From: Extensimonas perlucida
GTDB taxonomy: Bacteria > Pseudomonadota > Gammaproteobacteria > Burkholderiales > Burkholderiaceae_C
Length of the DNA stretch: 64,000 nt
NCBI RefSeq assembly: GCF_007655255.1
Contig: NZ_VMYE01000013.1
Span: forward strand, 1 to 64,000
Reading direction: 5' to 3'
The notes under the pieces were generated by a model. That model searched no databases and was not told where the DNA came from. It saw only the letters and a list, made by a program, of their open reading frames with translations. Positions 1 through 10,852 of this stretch are shown piece after piece. Made by a program: the position numbers and the translations under genes. Every line of letters begins with the position of its first letter. Positions within the stretch are counted from its first letter, which is position 1.

Positions 1-113
1 GCGATCATCATGGTGTACGGGCTCCTTTGCTGGCTTGCTCATGTTCCTCAATCAGGGCTTGCAAAACGGCACGAGCCATGAACAGGGGGTAGCGGCGGGA
101 GTCTATACAATCG

Positions 114-683
114 TCAGGGATGCGACATGTAGCCGCCAAAGCCGAATGCGCGCGTGAGCGTGGCGGCGCGCTCCTGAAAGCGTGCGACGGCCTGGGCCTG
201 CGCTTCGTTTTCGGCCCTGGTGCGCGCTTCGGGCGCAAGCGAAAAGCCCACCGCGCTGACGCTCAGAGTCTGGATCTGACCCGCCGTGCCCGTGATGCGC
301 GCAAAGTCGCGCCCTGCGAGCACCATTTCCGCGCGGCCCTGCCAGCCGTTGATCTTGCCGTCTTTGCCGTAGCGCGGGTACAGGCCAAAGGGGCCGGTGC
401 GCACCTCCAGCTGGCCGGGCTGGGCCTGGCGGCGCGCCTGTGCGAGCGCGGCCTCCAGCGCCTGCGTGAGCTGCGCCTGCACGCCGGCCGCGTCTGCGGC
501 CTCTTTGGTGGTGGACAGGGTCAGCGTCAGCCAGTCCTGCGCCACCTCTACCGTGGCGCTGGTCGAGAGCTGCAGCAGGTTCGCAGCGGGCGCTGGCTGG
601 GGCGTGGGAAGACTTTGGGCAAAAATGGCCGCAGAGGCCGTAGATACAGCGTAGGCAGCTATGATTTTCGTGATTCTTGGCAT
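114..683 (-). CDS. SIMPL (DUF541) domain periplasmic protein, apparently 3'-truncated
   Basis: A 189-residue protein of the SIMPL/DUF541 family, exported proteins of poorly known function (oxidative-stress and outer-membrane integrity roles have been proposed for relatives). Residues 1-22 form a signal peptide ending near AIFAQS. The body has the family pattern: an STSATVEV strand near the start, a long helix with many Ala/Gln, a GRAEMVL strand and an ENEAQAQAV helix. I start at the ATG at 683 because the signal peptide begins there; an upstream extension to 833 would be cysteine-rich and implausible. Family members normally continue 40-60 residues past the FGFGGY motif, but here the frame ends four residues after it. 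This suggests loss of the 3' end by rearrangement or frameshift. Orientation is divergent from ompR. Confidence 0.75.
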   Translation of the reverse strand: MPRITKIIAAYAVSTASAAIFAQSLPTPQPAPAANLLQLSTSATVEVAQDWLTLTLSTTKEAADAAGVQAQLTQALEAALAQARRQAQPGQLEVRTGPFGLYPRYGKDGKINGWQGRAEMVLAGRDFARITGTAGQIQTLSVSAVGFSLAPEARTRAENEAQAQAVARFQERAATLTRAFGFGGYMSHP

Positions 684-874
684 GGCTAAGACTCCTGAGG
701 CAGCGAGAATCGGCAGAGGATAGGCAACTGCGCGCAGACGGCGCGTGAAAGCGCAGAAAACGCACGGTACGACGCGGCAAGACTTGTAACAGTGCGTCAG
801 GGCTGGCGAAAAAACTGGAATTTTGGTGGACAAGCTGGTCAGAATCGCCGCTGTTACAAATTCGACCGGGGGTC

Positions 875-1609
875 ATGATGAATACCACGAGCAACCGCAC
901 CGACAAGATTCTGGTGGTGGACGATGATGCGCGCATCCGCGATCTGTTGCGCCGCTACCTCACGCAAGAAGGCTTTGAAGTCATGCTGGCCGAGGACGGC
1001 AAGGCGCTGAACCGCATTTTGCTGCGCGAAGCGGTCGATCTCATCGTGCTCGACCTCATGATGCCGGGCGAGGACGGCCTGTCGATCTGCCGCCGCCTGC
1101 GCGCCGCGAACGACCGCACGCCCATCATCATGCTCACGGCCAAGGGCGAGGACGTGGATCGCATCGTCGGCCTTGAGGTGGGTGCGGACGATTACCTGGG
1201 CAAACCCTTCAACCCGCGCGAGCTGCTCGCGCGCATCCATGCGGTGCTGCGCCGCCGCCCCGTGCCCGAGGCGCCCGGCGCACCCTCGGGCGAGAACGAG
1301 GTCGTGAGCTTCGGCCCCTTCACCTTCGATCTGGGCACGCGCGTGCTGCTTCGCAACGACGAGGAGCTGCCCCTGACCACGGGCGAATTCGCCATGCTCA
1401 AGGCGCTGGTGCGGCATCCGCGCCAGCCGCTGTCGCGCGAAAAGCTGGCGCTGCTCGCGCGCGGGCGCGAGTTCGAGCCTTTCGACCGCAGTTTGGACGT
1501 ACAGATTTCGCGCCTGCGCAAGCTGATCGAGGCCGACCCCGCGTCGCCGCGCTACATCCAGACCGTGTGGGGCGTGGGCTACGTGTTCGTGCCGGATGGG
1601 ACGAGCTGA
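875..1609 (+). CDS. ompR: Two-component response regulator OmpR
   Basis: OmpR-family DNA-binding response regulator, 244 residues. The receiver domain (about 10-125) has the acidic pocket DDD at 16-18, the phospho-acceptor Asp60 in IVLDLMMPGEDG and the KPF lysine near 110. A winged-helix effector domain fills about 145-240, ending in the GVGYVFVP wing. It is followed with a one-base overlap (TGATG) by the envZ kinase gene, so the two are co-translated. In relatives the pair controls porin and envelope genes in response to osmolarity. Two adjacent ATG codons at 875 and 878 are possible starts; a G-rich tract just upstream serves as ribosome binding site. Confidence 0.93.
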   Translation: MMNTTSNRTDKILVVDDDARIRDLLRRYLTQEGFEVMLAEDGKALNRILLREAVDLIVLDLMMPGEDGLSICRRLRAANDRTPIIMLTAKGEDVDRIVGLEVGADDYLGKPFNPRELLARIHAVLRRRPVPEAPGAPSGENEVVSFGPFTFDLGTRVLLRNDEELPLTTGEFAMLKALVRHPRQPLSREKLALLARGREFEPFDRSLDVQISRLRKLIEADPASPRYIQTVWGVGYVFVPDGTS

Positions 1610-3129
1610 TGCCCATGCCGCAAACGGGCGCGCATTCGGCCTTTTCGGATTCGCAGCTCACCATGCAAGAGGCAGCCCCCGATGTCACCATGCCGGCGCC
1701 GCTGGAGCCGGCACCCTCCGGCGCCCAGCCGCGCACGAGCCTGGGGCTGAACCTTTTCTGGCGCACGTTCTTTCTGTTGGCGCTGCTGCTGGCGGGCAGC
1801 ATCCTCGCGTGGTTGCAGATATTGCGCGTGCTCGAATTCGAGCCGCGCACGCTGCAGATGGCGCAACAGGCGGCCTCGCTGGTCAACCTGAGCCGCGCGG
1901 CGCTGGTGCACGCAGACCCGATTGCGCGCGTGTCGCTGATCAAGACCATGGCCGAGCAAGAGGGTGTGCGCATCATGCCGCGCGAGCCTGGCGACCACTA
2001 CGAGCCGCTGGCCGGCTCCGCGCTCGCGCGCCGCCTCACGGAGGAGCTCGCGCGCCGCCTGGGCCCCGACACCGTCGTGGCACAGAGCGTGAACGGCGAA
2101 CCGGGCCTATGGGTGGGCTTCAACATCAACGGCGATCCGAACTGGCTGCGCATGGACCAGGCGCGTTTCAATCTTGCAGGCGGGCGCACCTGGCTGATCT
2201 GGCTCGCGATGGTGGGCTTGCTCTCGCTTGCGGGCTCCGCGGTGATCGCGCGGCTCATCAACCGCCCGCTCAAGCAGCTGTCCTACGCGACCAGCCGCGT
2301 GCGCGAGGGCGATTTCGCGGCCAGCCACCTCGACGAGAACGTCCCGACGAGCGAAGTGCGCGAGGTCAACATCGGCTTCAACCGCATGGCCGAGCGCCTG
2401 GCCAAGCTCGAGCAGGACCGCGCCGTGATGCTCGCAGGCATTTCGCACGACCTGCGTACGCCGCTTGCACGCCTGCGGCTCGAAACCGAAATGAGCGTGA
2501 CCGACGAGGTGGCGCGCGCGCACATGGTGGCCGACATCGTGCAGCTCGACGCGACCATAGACAAGTTCCTCGACTATGCGCGGCCCGACCACGCCACGCT
2601 CACGCCGGTGAATCTGCACGGCGTGGTGTCTTCGTGCGTGTATGCGCTGCAAAACCACCATGCCCTGCAGATTCGCATGTCCGTGCCCGAAGACCTGAAC
2701 GTGCAGGCCGATGAGGTCGAGCTCGCGCGCGTGATCTCCAACCTGCTCGAAAACGCGCGCCGCTATGGCAAGACGCCGGGCACCGAGATCACGCAGGTGG
2801 ACATCGCGGCCAGGGCGCGTGACGAGTGGGTGCTGCTCAAGCTGCGCGACCACGGCCCGGGTGTTCCGCCCGAGCAGCTTGCGAGTCTGACCAAGCCTTT
2901 TTTCCGCGGCGACGCGGCGCGCACAGCTGCCGCGGGGGCGGGGTTGGGCCTGTCCATCGTGGACAAGACCGTGCGGCGCATGGGCGGCACACTGACCCTG
3001 GTCAATGCGCGCTCGGGCGGTTTGGAGGCGCAGATCACGTTGCGGCGCGTGGTCAGCCTGCCGCCGGGCGAAGACCCGCAGCCGCGTCTGCAGCGTCCTT
3101 CGGTGAAACGCCAGCGCGCTGCGGCGTAG
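1609..3129 (+). CDS. envZ: Sensor histidine kinase EnvZ
   Basis: Inner-membrane sensor kinase of 506 residues, partner of OmpR. A Pro-rich N-terminal tail of about 45 residues precedes TM1 (about 46-70), then a periplasmic loop, TM2 (about 194-214) and a HAMP linker. The HisKA domain carries the phospho-acceptor His near 280 in GISHDLRTPL. The ATPase domain has the N box (NLLENARRYG), G1 (DHGPGVP) and G2 (GAGLGLSIV). The start at 1609 overlaps the ompR stop by one base; a longer in-frame start at 1567 would lie inside ompR and adds nothing conserved. All catalytic motifs are intact. Confidence 0.93.
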   Translation: MPMPQTGAHSAFSDSQLTMQEAAPDVTMPAPLEPAPSGAQPRTSLGLNLFWRTFFLLALLLAGSILAWLQILRVLEFEPRTLQMAQQAASLVNLSRAALVHADPIARVSLIKTMAEQEGVRIMPREPGDHYEPLAGSALARRLTEELARRLGPDTVVAQSVNGEPGLWVGFNINGDPNWLRMDQARFNLAGGRTWLIWLAMVGLLSLAGSAVIARLINRPLKQLSYATSRVREGDFAASHLDENVPTSEVREVNIGFNRMAERLAKLEQDRAVMLAGISHDLRTPLARLRLETEMSVTDEVARAHMVADIVQLDATIDKFLDYARPDHATLTPVNLHGVVSSCVYALQNHHALQIRMSVPEDLNVQADEVELARVISNLLENARRYGKTPGTEITQVDIAARARDEWVLLKLRDHGPGVPPEQLASLTKPFFRGDAARTAAAGAGLGLSIVDKTVRRMGGTLTLVNARSGGLEAQITLRRVVSLPPGEDPQPRLQRPSVKRQRAAA

Positions 3130-3149
3130 GCGGCTTCGGGCATACCGTT

Positions 3150-3404
3150 TCAGTCCGGCACAAAACGGCTTTCGAACCTGCGCAAGTCCTGTTCGAGCTC
3201 GAAAGTCACCAGTTGCCCCATCTTCATGTCGGCCAGGCGGCAGGCGGCGAACAGGCTGCTTTTGCCCACGAGGTCGAAGCTCGGCAGGTCGATCAGCGCA
3301 TAAGGGTAGGGCACGAACGATTCGTGCGCGAATACCGTGTGGGTTTCGTTGCGCGGCGAAGGGTAGAGCTTGTAGCGGGCAGTGGTGATGGTGCGGCTGG
3401 CCAT
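3150..3404 (-). CDS. Small conserved-looking hypothetical protein, 84 aa
   Basis: A compact soluble protein of 84 residues with no signal peptide or membrane segment and no motif I can name. The chosen start is the ATG at 3404, giving MASRTITTARYKLYP; upstream in-frame extension to 3518 is Cys/Pro-rich and unlike coding sequence. It is convergent with envZ (20-base gap) and divergent from moaE. Codon use looks like that of the neighbours (G/C at third positions), which supports it being real. No function is proposed. Confidence 0.55.
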   Translation of the reverse strand: MASRTITTARYKLYPSPRNETHTVFAHESFVPYPYALIDLPSFDLVGKSSLFAACRLADMKMGQLVTFELEQDLRRFESRFVPD

Positions 3405-3499
3405 GAGGGTATCCGGTGGGTGGCAGACAGAGAGACGGGGAGACAGAGATACAGTGCAGGGCAATGCTATCCAAAACCCGCAGCATCGGTACGCATGCC

Positions 3500-3991
3500 A
3501 TGAACGCACCCTCCGCATTCACCATCTCCATCCAGACGGCCGACTTCGACCTCGGCGCTGAACTGACGGCCCTGCGCGCGCAAGATCGCCGCGTGGGCGC
3601 GCTGTGCAGCTTTGTCGGCCTGGTGCGCGACCACAACGACGGCGACGCGGTGGGCAGCCTGGAACTCGAGCATTACCCGGGCATGACGGAAAAAGCCATC
3701 CAGACCATGGTCGATGAGGCATTTGCGCGCTTTCCGATCTACGCCGTGCGCGTGATCCACCGCGTGGGCCTGCTGCAGCCCTGCGAGCAAATCGTGCTCG
3801 TGGCCGTGACTGCGGCGCACCGCGGGCCCAGCTTTCAGGCTTGCGAATTTCTCATGGACTACCTCAAAACGCAGGCGCCGTTCTGGAAAAAGGAGCAAAC
3901 GCCGCAAGGGGCGCGCTGGGTCGATGCGCGCGTGAGCGACGATGCCGCGCTCGCGCGCTGGGGCATCGCGGCACGCAACGCGGGCGGGTGA
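3500..3991 (+). CDS. moaE: Molybdopterin synthase catalytic subunit MoaE
   Basis: Large subunit of molybdopterin synthase, 163 residues, which transfers sulfur from MoaD thiocarboxylate to precursor Z (cPMP) in molybdenum cofactor synthesis. The family signature is present: an RxHNxGxxV-like segment (VRDHNDGDAVGSLELEHYPG), the HRxG strand (IHRVGLL), and the active-site lysines in MDYLKTQAPFWKKE near the C-terminus. I start at 3500 (MNAPSAFTIS), matching family length; two upstream in-frame ATGs would add a non-conserved tail. moaD is not in the window on either side, so it must be encoded upstream or elsewhere. Confidence 0.92.
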   Translation: MNAPSAFTISIQTADFDLGAELTALRAQDRRVGALCSFVGLVRDHNDGDAVGSLELEHYPGMTEKAIQTMVDEAFARFPIYAVRVIHRVGLLQPCEQIVLVAVTAAHRGPSFQACEFLMDYLKTQAPFWKKEQTPQGARWVDARVSDDAALARWGIAARNAGG

Positions 3992-4064
3992 GGAGCCGCG
4001 CATGCGACGCAATGGCAGGCTCAATGGGCTTTGATGCCGGTCAACCTTATCCGCGCGGGTTGGC

Positions 4065-4091
4065 CTTGAAATGGTGCGCGCGTCCCTCAGT
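4065..4091 (+). promoter_or_regulatory. Candidate sigma-32 (heat-shock) promoter of clpB
   Basis: A CTTGAAA -35-like element at 4065-4071 is followed after 12 bases by CCCTCAGT, a partial match to the CCCCAT-type -10 of RpoH promoters. The -35 match is good, but the -10 is imperfect and the spacer is one base short of the usual range. A strong GGAGG ribosome site lies at 4104-4108. Heat-shock control of clpB is the rule in proteobacteria, so the location is sensible. Confidence 0.35.
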
Positions 4092-4117
4092 TGCAGCCCA
4101 TTCGGAGGTAAAAACCC

Positions 4118-6724
<2,607 letters not shown>

Positions 6725-6747
6725 GCCCGACAACTCACTAAAATGAT

Positions 6748-6790
6748 AGCTGCCAGCGCTTGACATACAAGAGCTGGCAGCTTTTTTTTA
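6748..6790 (+). terminator. Rho-independent terminator of clpB, also a copy of the dispersed ~50-nt repeat
   Basis: Inverted repeat AGCTGCCAGC ... GCTGGCAGCT (10-bp stem, 15-base loop) followed by a run of eight T. It lies just after clpB and before the GNAT gene. The sequence (ATAGCTGCCAGCGCTTG...) is clearly a member of the dispersed repeat family also seen inside cobU, cbiB, xseA and other genes, so here the repeat serves as a terminator. Confidence 0.8.
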
Positions 6791-6858
6791 TGATTTTTTT
6801 GCGGGCCGTACCGATTGCGCGCACAATGCCGGCCTTTTGTCACTTCGCCGTTTTTTAC

Positions 6859-7377
6859 ATGTCCACCATCGAGGTGCGTCCTGCCACGCTGCGCGACGCC
6901 AAAGCCATCGCCCAAGTCCACACCCTTGCCGTGCAGGAGGCCTACCGGGGCCTGCTGCCGGATGACTATCTGCGCACCCTGAAGCCCGAAGAGCGCCAGG
7001 CCTATTGGCGCGAAGCCATCGAATACTGCGAGCCGCAGGTCATGGTGGCGCTCGAGGGCGACAAAGTCGTCGGTTTCGTCGGCTACGACCGCTCGCGCGA
7101 CCCCAAGTCGCGCCCGACCACGGGCGAAATCTGGGCCATTTACGCCGCGCCCAGCCATTGGCAACAGGGCGTGGGCCTGGCCTTGTGGGACGCGGCGCGC
7201 GACGGTCTGCTCGAAGAGGGCTGTACCACTGCCACGGTGTGGATTCCCCTGTGCAACGAGCGCGCCCTGCGCTTTCATGAAATTGCGGGCTTCAAGCGCG
7301 AACTCTCCACGGCCAAGACTTCGCTCGTGGGCGGCGTGCGCATAGAGGAAATCCGCCTCAAGCGTGCGCTGCATTGA
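6859..7377 (+). CDS. GNAT-family N-acetyltransferase
   Basis: A 172-residue GNAT-fold acetyltransferase. The acetyl-CoA-binding region is visible as IYAAPSHWQQGVGLALWDAA (motif A, with Q-x-x-G-x-G/A pattern) and the later LCNERALRFHEIAGFK segment, typical of motif B. The N-terminus (IEVRPATLRDAKAIAQVH) is the usual first strand and helix. I start at the ATG at 6859; an upstream in-frame start at 6760 overlaps the clpB terminator. Substrate cannot be read from sequence. It stands alone between the clpB terminator and the exosortase locus. Confidence 0.85.
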   Translation: MSTIEVRPATLRDAKAIAQVHTLAVQEAYRGLLPDDYLRTLKPEERQAYWREAIEYCEPQVMVALEGDKVVGFVGYDRSRDPKSRPTTGEIWAIYAAPSHWQQGVGLALWDAARDGLLEEGCTTATVWIPLCNERALRFHEIAGFKRELSTAKTSLVGGVRIEEIRLKRALH

Positions 7378-7615
7378 CTGGCATACTCCGCGCGGGGTGC
7401 ATTGTTGATGCCGGCGGGACGCCATATCCCCGTCAGGCCAACAGTCACCCCTTACGGGGCTCCTGCATTCACGCCGGGCCAGCGCTCAGCGCAGCGAAAT
7501 ACTCGAGGTGCTGGGCTATTGCGAACACATTGGGTGTCAAGGTGAATGCGATGATCAAAAATAGGGCTTTGGCGCTCGTGACTGCTGGGGCTTGGTCGCG
7601 AATCAGGGACGCTGC
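7378..7615. other. Intergenic gap before the exosortase locus
   Basis: 238 bases without a supported gene. A stop-free frame at about 7409-7555 reads ...EILEVLGYCEHIGC... and ends in a TAG; it has no start codon and could be the tail of a lost gene, but I cannot name it. No clear promoter or hairpin was found. Confidence 0.3.
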
Positions 7616-8821
7616 ATGAGACTCGCTTATTTCATCAACCAATACCCCAAAGTAAGCCACAGCTTCATTCGGCGGGAGATTCTGGCGCTGGAGCGCCAGG
7701 GGGCAACCGTTGTGCGCATGGCTTTGCGCGGTTGGGACGATTCGGTGGTGGATGCAGAAGACCAGGCCGAACAGGGGAAAACGCACTATGTGCTGCGTGG
7801 CGGACTGCGTGGTCTGGTGGGCGCTGTGCTGGGGCAGTTGTTGCGTAACCCGGTGCGCTTGGGCAGAGCTTGGCTGCAAGCCAGCCGCATGGCCCGCATG
7901 TCTGACCGACCCTTGCTCTACCACTGGATTTATCTGGCCGAAGCCTGCAAGCTGCTGGCCTTGCTGCGCGGCTCTGGGGTGGAGCACGTGCATGCCCACT
8001 TTGGCACCAATTCGGCCGAGGTGGTGATGCTGGCACATGCCTTGGGCGGGCCGGGTTTCAGCTTTACCGTGCATGGGCCGGAAGAGTTTGACAAACCGCA
8101 GGGCTTGCACCTGCGCGAAAAGATCGAGCACGCCCGTTTTGTGGTGGCCATAAGCTCTTTCGGACGCAGCCAGCTGTACCGATGGGTAGGATATGCGCAC
8201 TGGCCCAAGGTGAACGTGGTGCGCTGCGGGTTGGAAGAGTCGTTCCATGCACGAGCTATAACACCAGTGCCGGATGTGCCTCGTCTGGTGTGTGTGGGTC
8301 GGTTGTGCGAGCAGAAAGGGCAATTGCTGTTGCTGCAAGCGCTGCGTGAGGTGCGCGCGCAGGGCGTGGCGTGCGAACTGGTGCTGGCGGGCGATGGTGA
8401 GATGCGGCCCGAGATAGAGCATTACATTCAGGCAAACGGCTTGCAGCCGGCGGTGCGCGTCACTGGCTGGATCAGTAGCACCCAGGTGCGCGAAGAACTG
8501 CAGTCTGCGCGCGCCATGGTGCTGCCCAGTTTTGCCGAGGGGCTGCCAGTGGTGATCATGGAGGCGCTGGCCTTGGCCAGACCGGTGGTGACTACGGCGA
8601 TTGCCGGCATACCTGAGCTGGTGCGCCACGGCGAGCAGGGCTGGCTGCTGCCCGCAGGAGATCAAGACGCTCTGGTGGCCGCCATGTATGAGGTGCTGGC
8701 CGCACCCCCCGCGCAATTGAGTGCCATGGGCTTGGCAGGCAGGGAGCGGGTGCTGGCGCGCCACGATGTGGATACGGAAGCTGCCAAATTGCTGGCCTTG
8801 TTTCGGCAAGGGGGGGACTAG
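7616..8821 (+). CDS. GT4-type glycosyltransferase (WcaL-like), exosortase locus
   Basis: A 401-residue GT-B glycosyltransferase of family GT4. The N-terminal acceptor half begins MRLAYFINQYPKVSHSF, typical of WcaL-like and exosortase-associated transferases. The C-terminal donor half has the strand CVGRLCEQKGQLLLLQA and the nucleotide-sugar E-x7-E motif in SFAEGLPVVIMEALA. It probably adds a sugar during synthesis of the exopolysaccharide linked to this locus. The ATG at 7616 is chosen since conservation starts there; a weak AGGGA precedes it. Its TAG stop overlaps the GTG start of the next gene by one base, so the two are translationally coupled. Confidence 0.88.
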   Translation: MRLAYFINQYPKVSHSFIRREILALERQGATVVRMALRGWDDSVVDAEDQAEQGKTHYVLRGGLRGLVGAVLGQLLRNPVRLGRAWLQASRMARMSDRPLLYHWIYLAEACKLLALLRGSGVEHVHAHFGTNSAEVVMLAHALGGPGFSFTVHGPEEFDKPQGLHLREKIEHARFVVAISSFGRSQLYRWVGYAHWPKVNVVRCGLEESFHARAITPVPDVPRLVCVGRLCEQKGQLLLLQALREVRAQGVACELVLAGDGEMRPEIEHYIQANGLQPAVRVTGWISSTQVREELQSARAMVLPSFAEGLPVVIMEALALARPVVTTAIAGIPELVRHGEQGWLLPAGDQDALVAAMYEVLAAPPAQLSAMGLAGRERVLARHDVDTEAAKLLALFRQGGD

Positions 8822-10011
8822 TGAATAGCAGTTTGCTGTGGATGCTGCCGCTGGCGCTGCTGGGTGTTTTGCTGCTGCTGTGGACGGTCTTATTGGTGAT
8901 TCAGGTGTATGCCGCAGCTTGGGTGTGGCGTGCCCAGATCGCTGACAGCCCGGACGAAGCACCGACCCTGGCCGTACTGATGCCGGCCCATGACGAAGCC
9001 ACCGTGATTGCCCAGACGGTGGCCGAGGTGCGTCGGCACCTGCGACTGCAAGACCGCTTGCTGGTGGTTGCCGACAACTGTGCCGACACCACAGCCGAAG
9101 TGGCGTGCGCCGCGGGTGCGGAGGTGGTGGAACGCACCGACCCTGTATTGCGTGGCAAAGGCTACGCACTGGCGTATGGTCTGGCATGCCTGACGCAGCG
9201 TTCGCCGCAGGTGGTGGTGGTGGTGGATGCCGACTGCCGCTTGGCACCTGGGGCGTTGCAGCGTCTCGCGGCGCAGGCCTGGAAGTTGCAGCGCCCGGTG
9301 CAGGGCTTGTACCTGATGCAGGCCGGCGCCGGCAGCGGCCTGAAATTGCGTATGGCCGCTTTCGCATGGGCATTGCGCAACCACTTGCGGGCGTTGGGAT
9401 ACAAGTGCCTGGGGTTGCCCTGCCAGCTCATGGGAAGTGGTATGGCATTCCCTTGGCCATTGGTGCAGCAAGTGAGTTTTGCCACGGGGCACATTGTGGA
9501 AGACCTGAAGTTGGGGTTGACCTTTGCCGCGATGGGCAAGCCACCGTATTTTTGCCCCGAGGCGATGGTGTTGAGCGACTTCCCTGTCAACGAGCAAGGC
9601 GTGCAAAGCCAGCGCAAACGCTGGGAACATGGACATCTGACGGTGCTGATGCAGGACGCGCCGCGCTATCTGGCGCAGGCGCTATGGCAGCGCAATGGGA
9701 GCTTGTTGGCTCTGGCGCTGGACATGAGCGTACCGCCGTTGGCTTTGCTTGCCTCCTTGTGTGCGACATACGCCATGCTGGGGGCGGTAGTGGCTTGGCA
9801 AACGGCTGTGGTGTGGCCGCTATTGGTGGGCGTGGGCGCTTGTGCGGCGCTGCTGAGTGCAGCGGTGCAGGGATGGATGCTGGTGGGGAAAGCCTGGGTG
9901 CGCGGCCACGAGTTGCTGCTAGTGCCAGTTTACATTTTGCGGAAATTGCCTTTGTACCTGGCTTTTCTTTTCAAGCGGCAGGTGGCTTGGGTAAAGACCC
10001 GGCGCGACTAA
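8821..10011 (+). CDS. GT2-family membrane glycosyltransferase, exosortase locus
   Basis: A 396-residue integral-membrane GT2 transferase. An N-terminal membrane helix (about 4-30) precedes the GT-A catalytic domain with VLMPAHDEA, the DxD-like metal site VVVDADCRL and the QRKRWEHGH motif resembling the Q/RxxRW signature of processive synthases. Two or three more membrane helices lie at about 298-350 and near the C-terminus. This architecture fits a polysaccharide synthase-type enzyme. The start is GTG at 8821, overlapping the previous stop. Three bases separate its TAA from the next ATG. Confidence 0.87.
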   Translation: MNSSLLWMLPLALLGVLLLLWTVLLVIQVYAAAWVWRAQIADSPDEAPTLAVLMPAHDEATVIAQTVAEVRRHLRLQDRLLVVADNCADTTAEVACAAGAEVVERTDPVLRGKGYALAYGLACLTQRSPQVVVVVDADCRLAPGALQRLAAQAWKLQRPVQGLYLMQAGAGSGLKLRMAAFAWALRNHLRALGYKCLGLPCQLMGSGMAFPWPLVQQVSFATGHIVEDLKLGLTFAAMGKPPYFCPEAMVLSDFPVNEQGVQSQRKRWEHGHLTVLMQDAPRYLAQALWQRNGSLLALALDMSVPPLALLASLCATYAMLGAVVAWQTAVVWPLLVGVGACAALLSAAVQGWMLVGKAWVRGHELLLVPVYILRKLPLYLAFLFKRQVAWVKTRRD

Positions 10012-10013
10012 GC

Positions 10014-10769
10014 ATGGATACAAAGCCTCTGCCAGATTGGGCGGTTCGTTGGGAGCGGGTGCTTCAGGTGTTGCGTCTGGTGCCGGGAATGCCCGAAAAG
10101 CAGGCTTTGGTGCATGAGCTGCTGCAGCCTCTTGAGCGGCCGCGGGTGCTGGCTTTTGTGAATGCGCACGCCATGAACATGGCGGCACAGCAGGCCGAGT
10201 TTGCCGGCTTGCTGATGCAGGCGGATGTGGTGCTGCGCGATGGTTCGGGCATGCAAGTGCTGCTGCGCATGCTGGGGCAGCCGCCCGGACTGAACATGAA
10301 CGGCACAGATTTCATCCCAGAGTTGCTGGCTGCCTGCCGGGGTAAGCGCGTGGCGCTCTGGGGCACCCAGGACCCCTATCTGGAGCAGGCCAAGTGCAGG
10401 ATAGCTGCCGAGTGGGGCGTCGAATGTGTTTCTTGTCTCGATGGTTTTTTGGCCGATGCAGACTACTTGGCCGCGATGCGGACAGCGGCACCTCAAGTGG
10501 TGATTCTGGGTATGGGCATGCCCAAGCAGGAGCGGATCGCTGCATTGCTGAAGCAGGCCAATTCCGTGGGCTGCCTGGTGGTGTGTGGTGGCGCCATCTT
10601 GGATTTTCTCGGTGGGAGGGTAGCGCGTGCCCCAAGGCTGTTCCGGCAGACGGGTCTCGAATGGCTATACCGCCTTGGGTTGGAGCCGCGCCGCCTGTAC
10701 CGCCGCTATGTGCTCGGTAACCCCGCGTTTTTATGGCGCGCTGCGAGGTTCCAAGGCATGCGTAAATAG
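10014..10769 (+). CDS. WecG/TagA/CpsF-family glycosyltransferase
   Basis: A 251-residue GT26 transferase. The family core is clear: FVNAHAMNMAAQQ, DGSGMQ(V)LLRMLG, the NGTDFIPELL substrate site, LWGTQDPYLEQA, and the C-terminal LGMGMPKQERIA and GGAILDFLGG motifs. Relatives transfer N-acetylmannosamine(uronate) or other sugars to lipid-linked intermediates. It begins at the ATG at 10014, three bases after the upstream transferase gene, and belongs to the same operon. Confidence 0.9.
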   Translation: MDTKPLPDWAVRWERVLQVLRLVPGMPEKQALVHELLQPLERPRVLAFVNAHAMNMAAQQAEFAGLLMQADVVLRDGSGMQVLLRMLGQPPGLNMNGTDFIPELLAACRGKRVALWGTQDPYLEQAKCRIAAEWGVECVSCLDGFLADADYLAAMRTAAPQVVILGMGMPKQERIAALLKQANSVGCLVVCGGAILDFLGGRVARAPRLFRQTGLEWLYRLGLEPRRLYRRYVLGNPAFLWRAARFQGMRK

Positions 10770-10852
10770 CCCGACTGGCTCAAGACCTCCGTGCTGGGAA
10801 GGTACATTTGAATGTTGGTAACTGCTAGTATCCGTGGCCCCTACTTCGTGAT

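Noticed and set aside
1-113. Possible minus-strand gene start at position 11 preceded by AAAGGAG, and a short upstream frame reading FMARAVLQALIEEHEQ
   Set aside because: Only three codons lie in the window and the preceding fragment cannot be named; too little to annotate.
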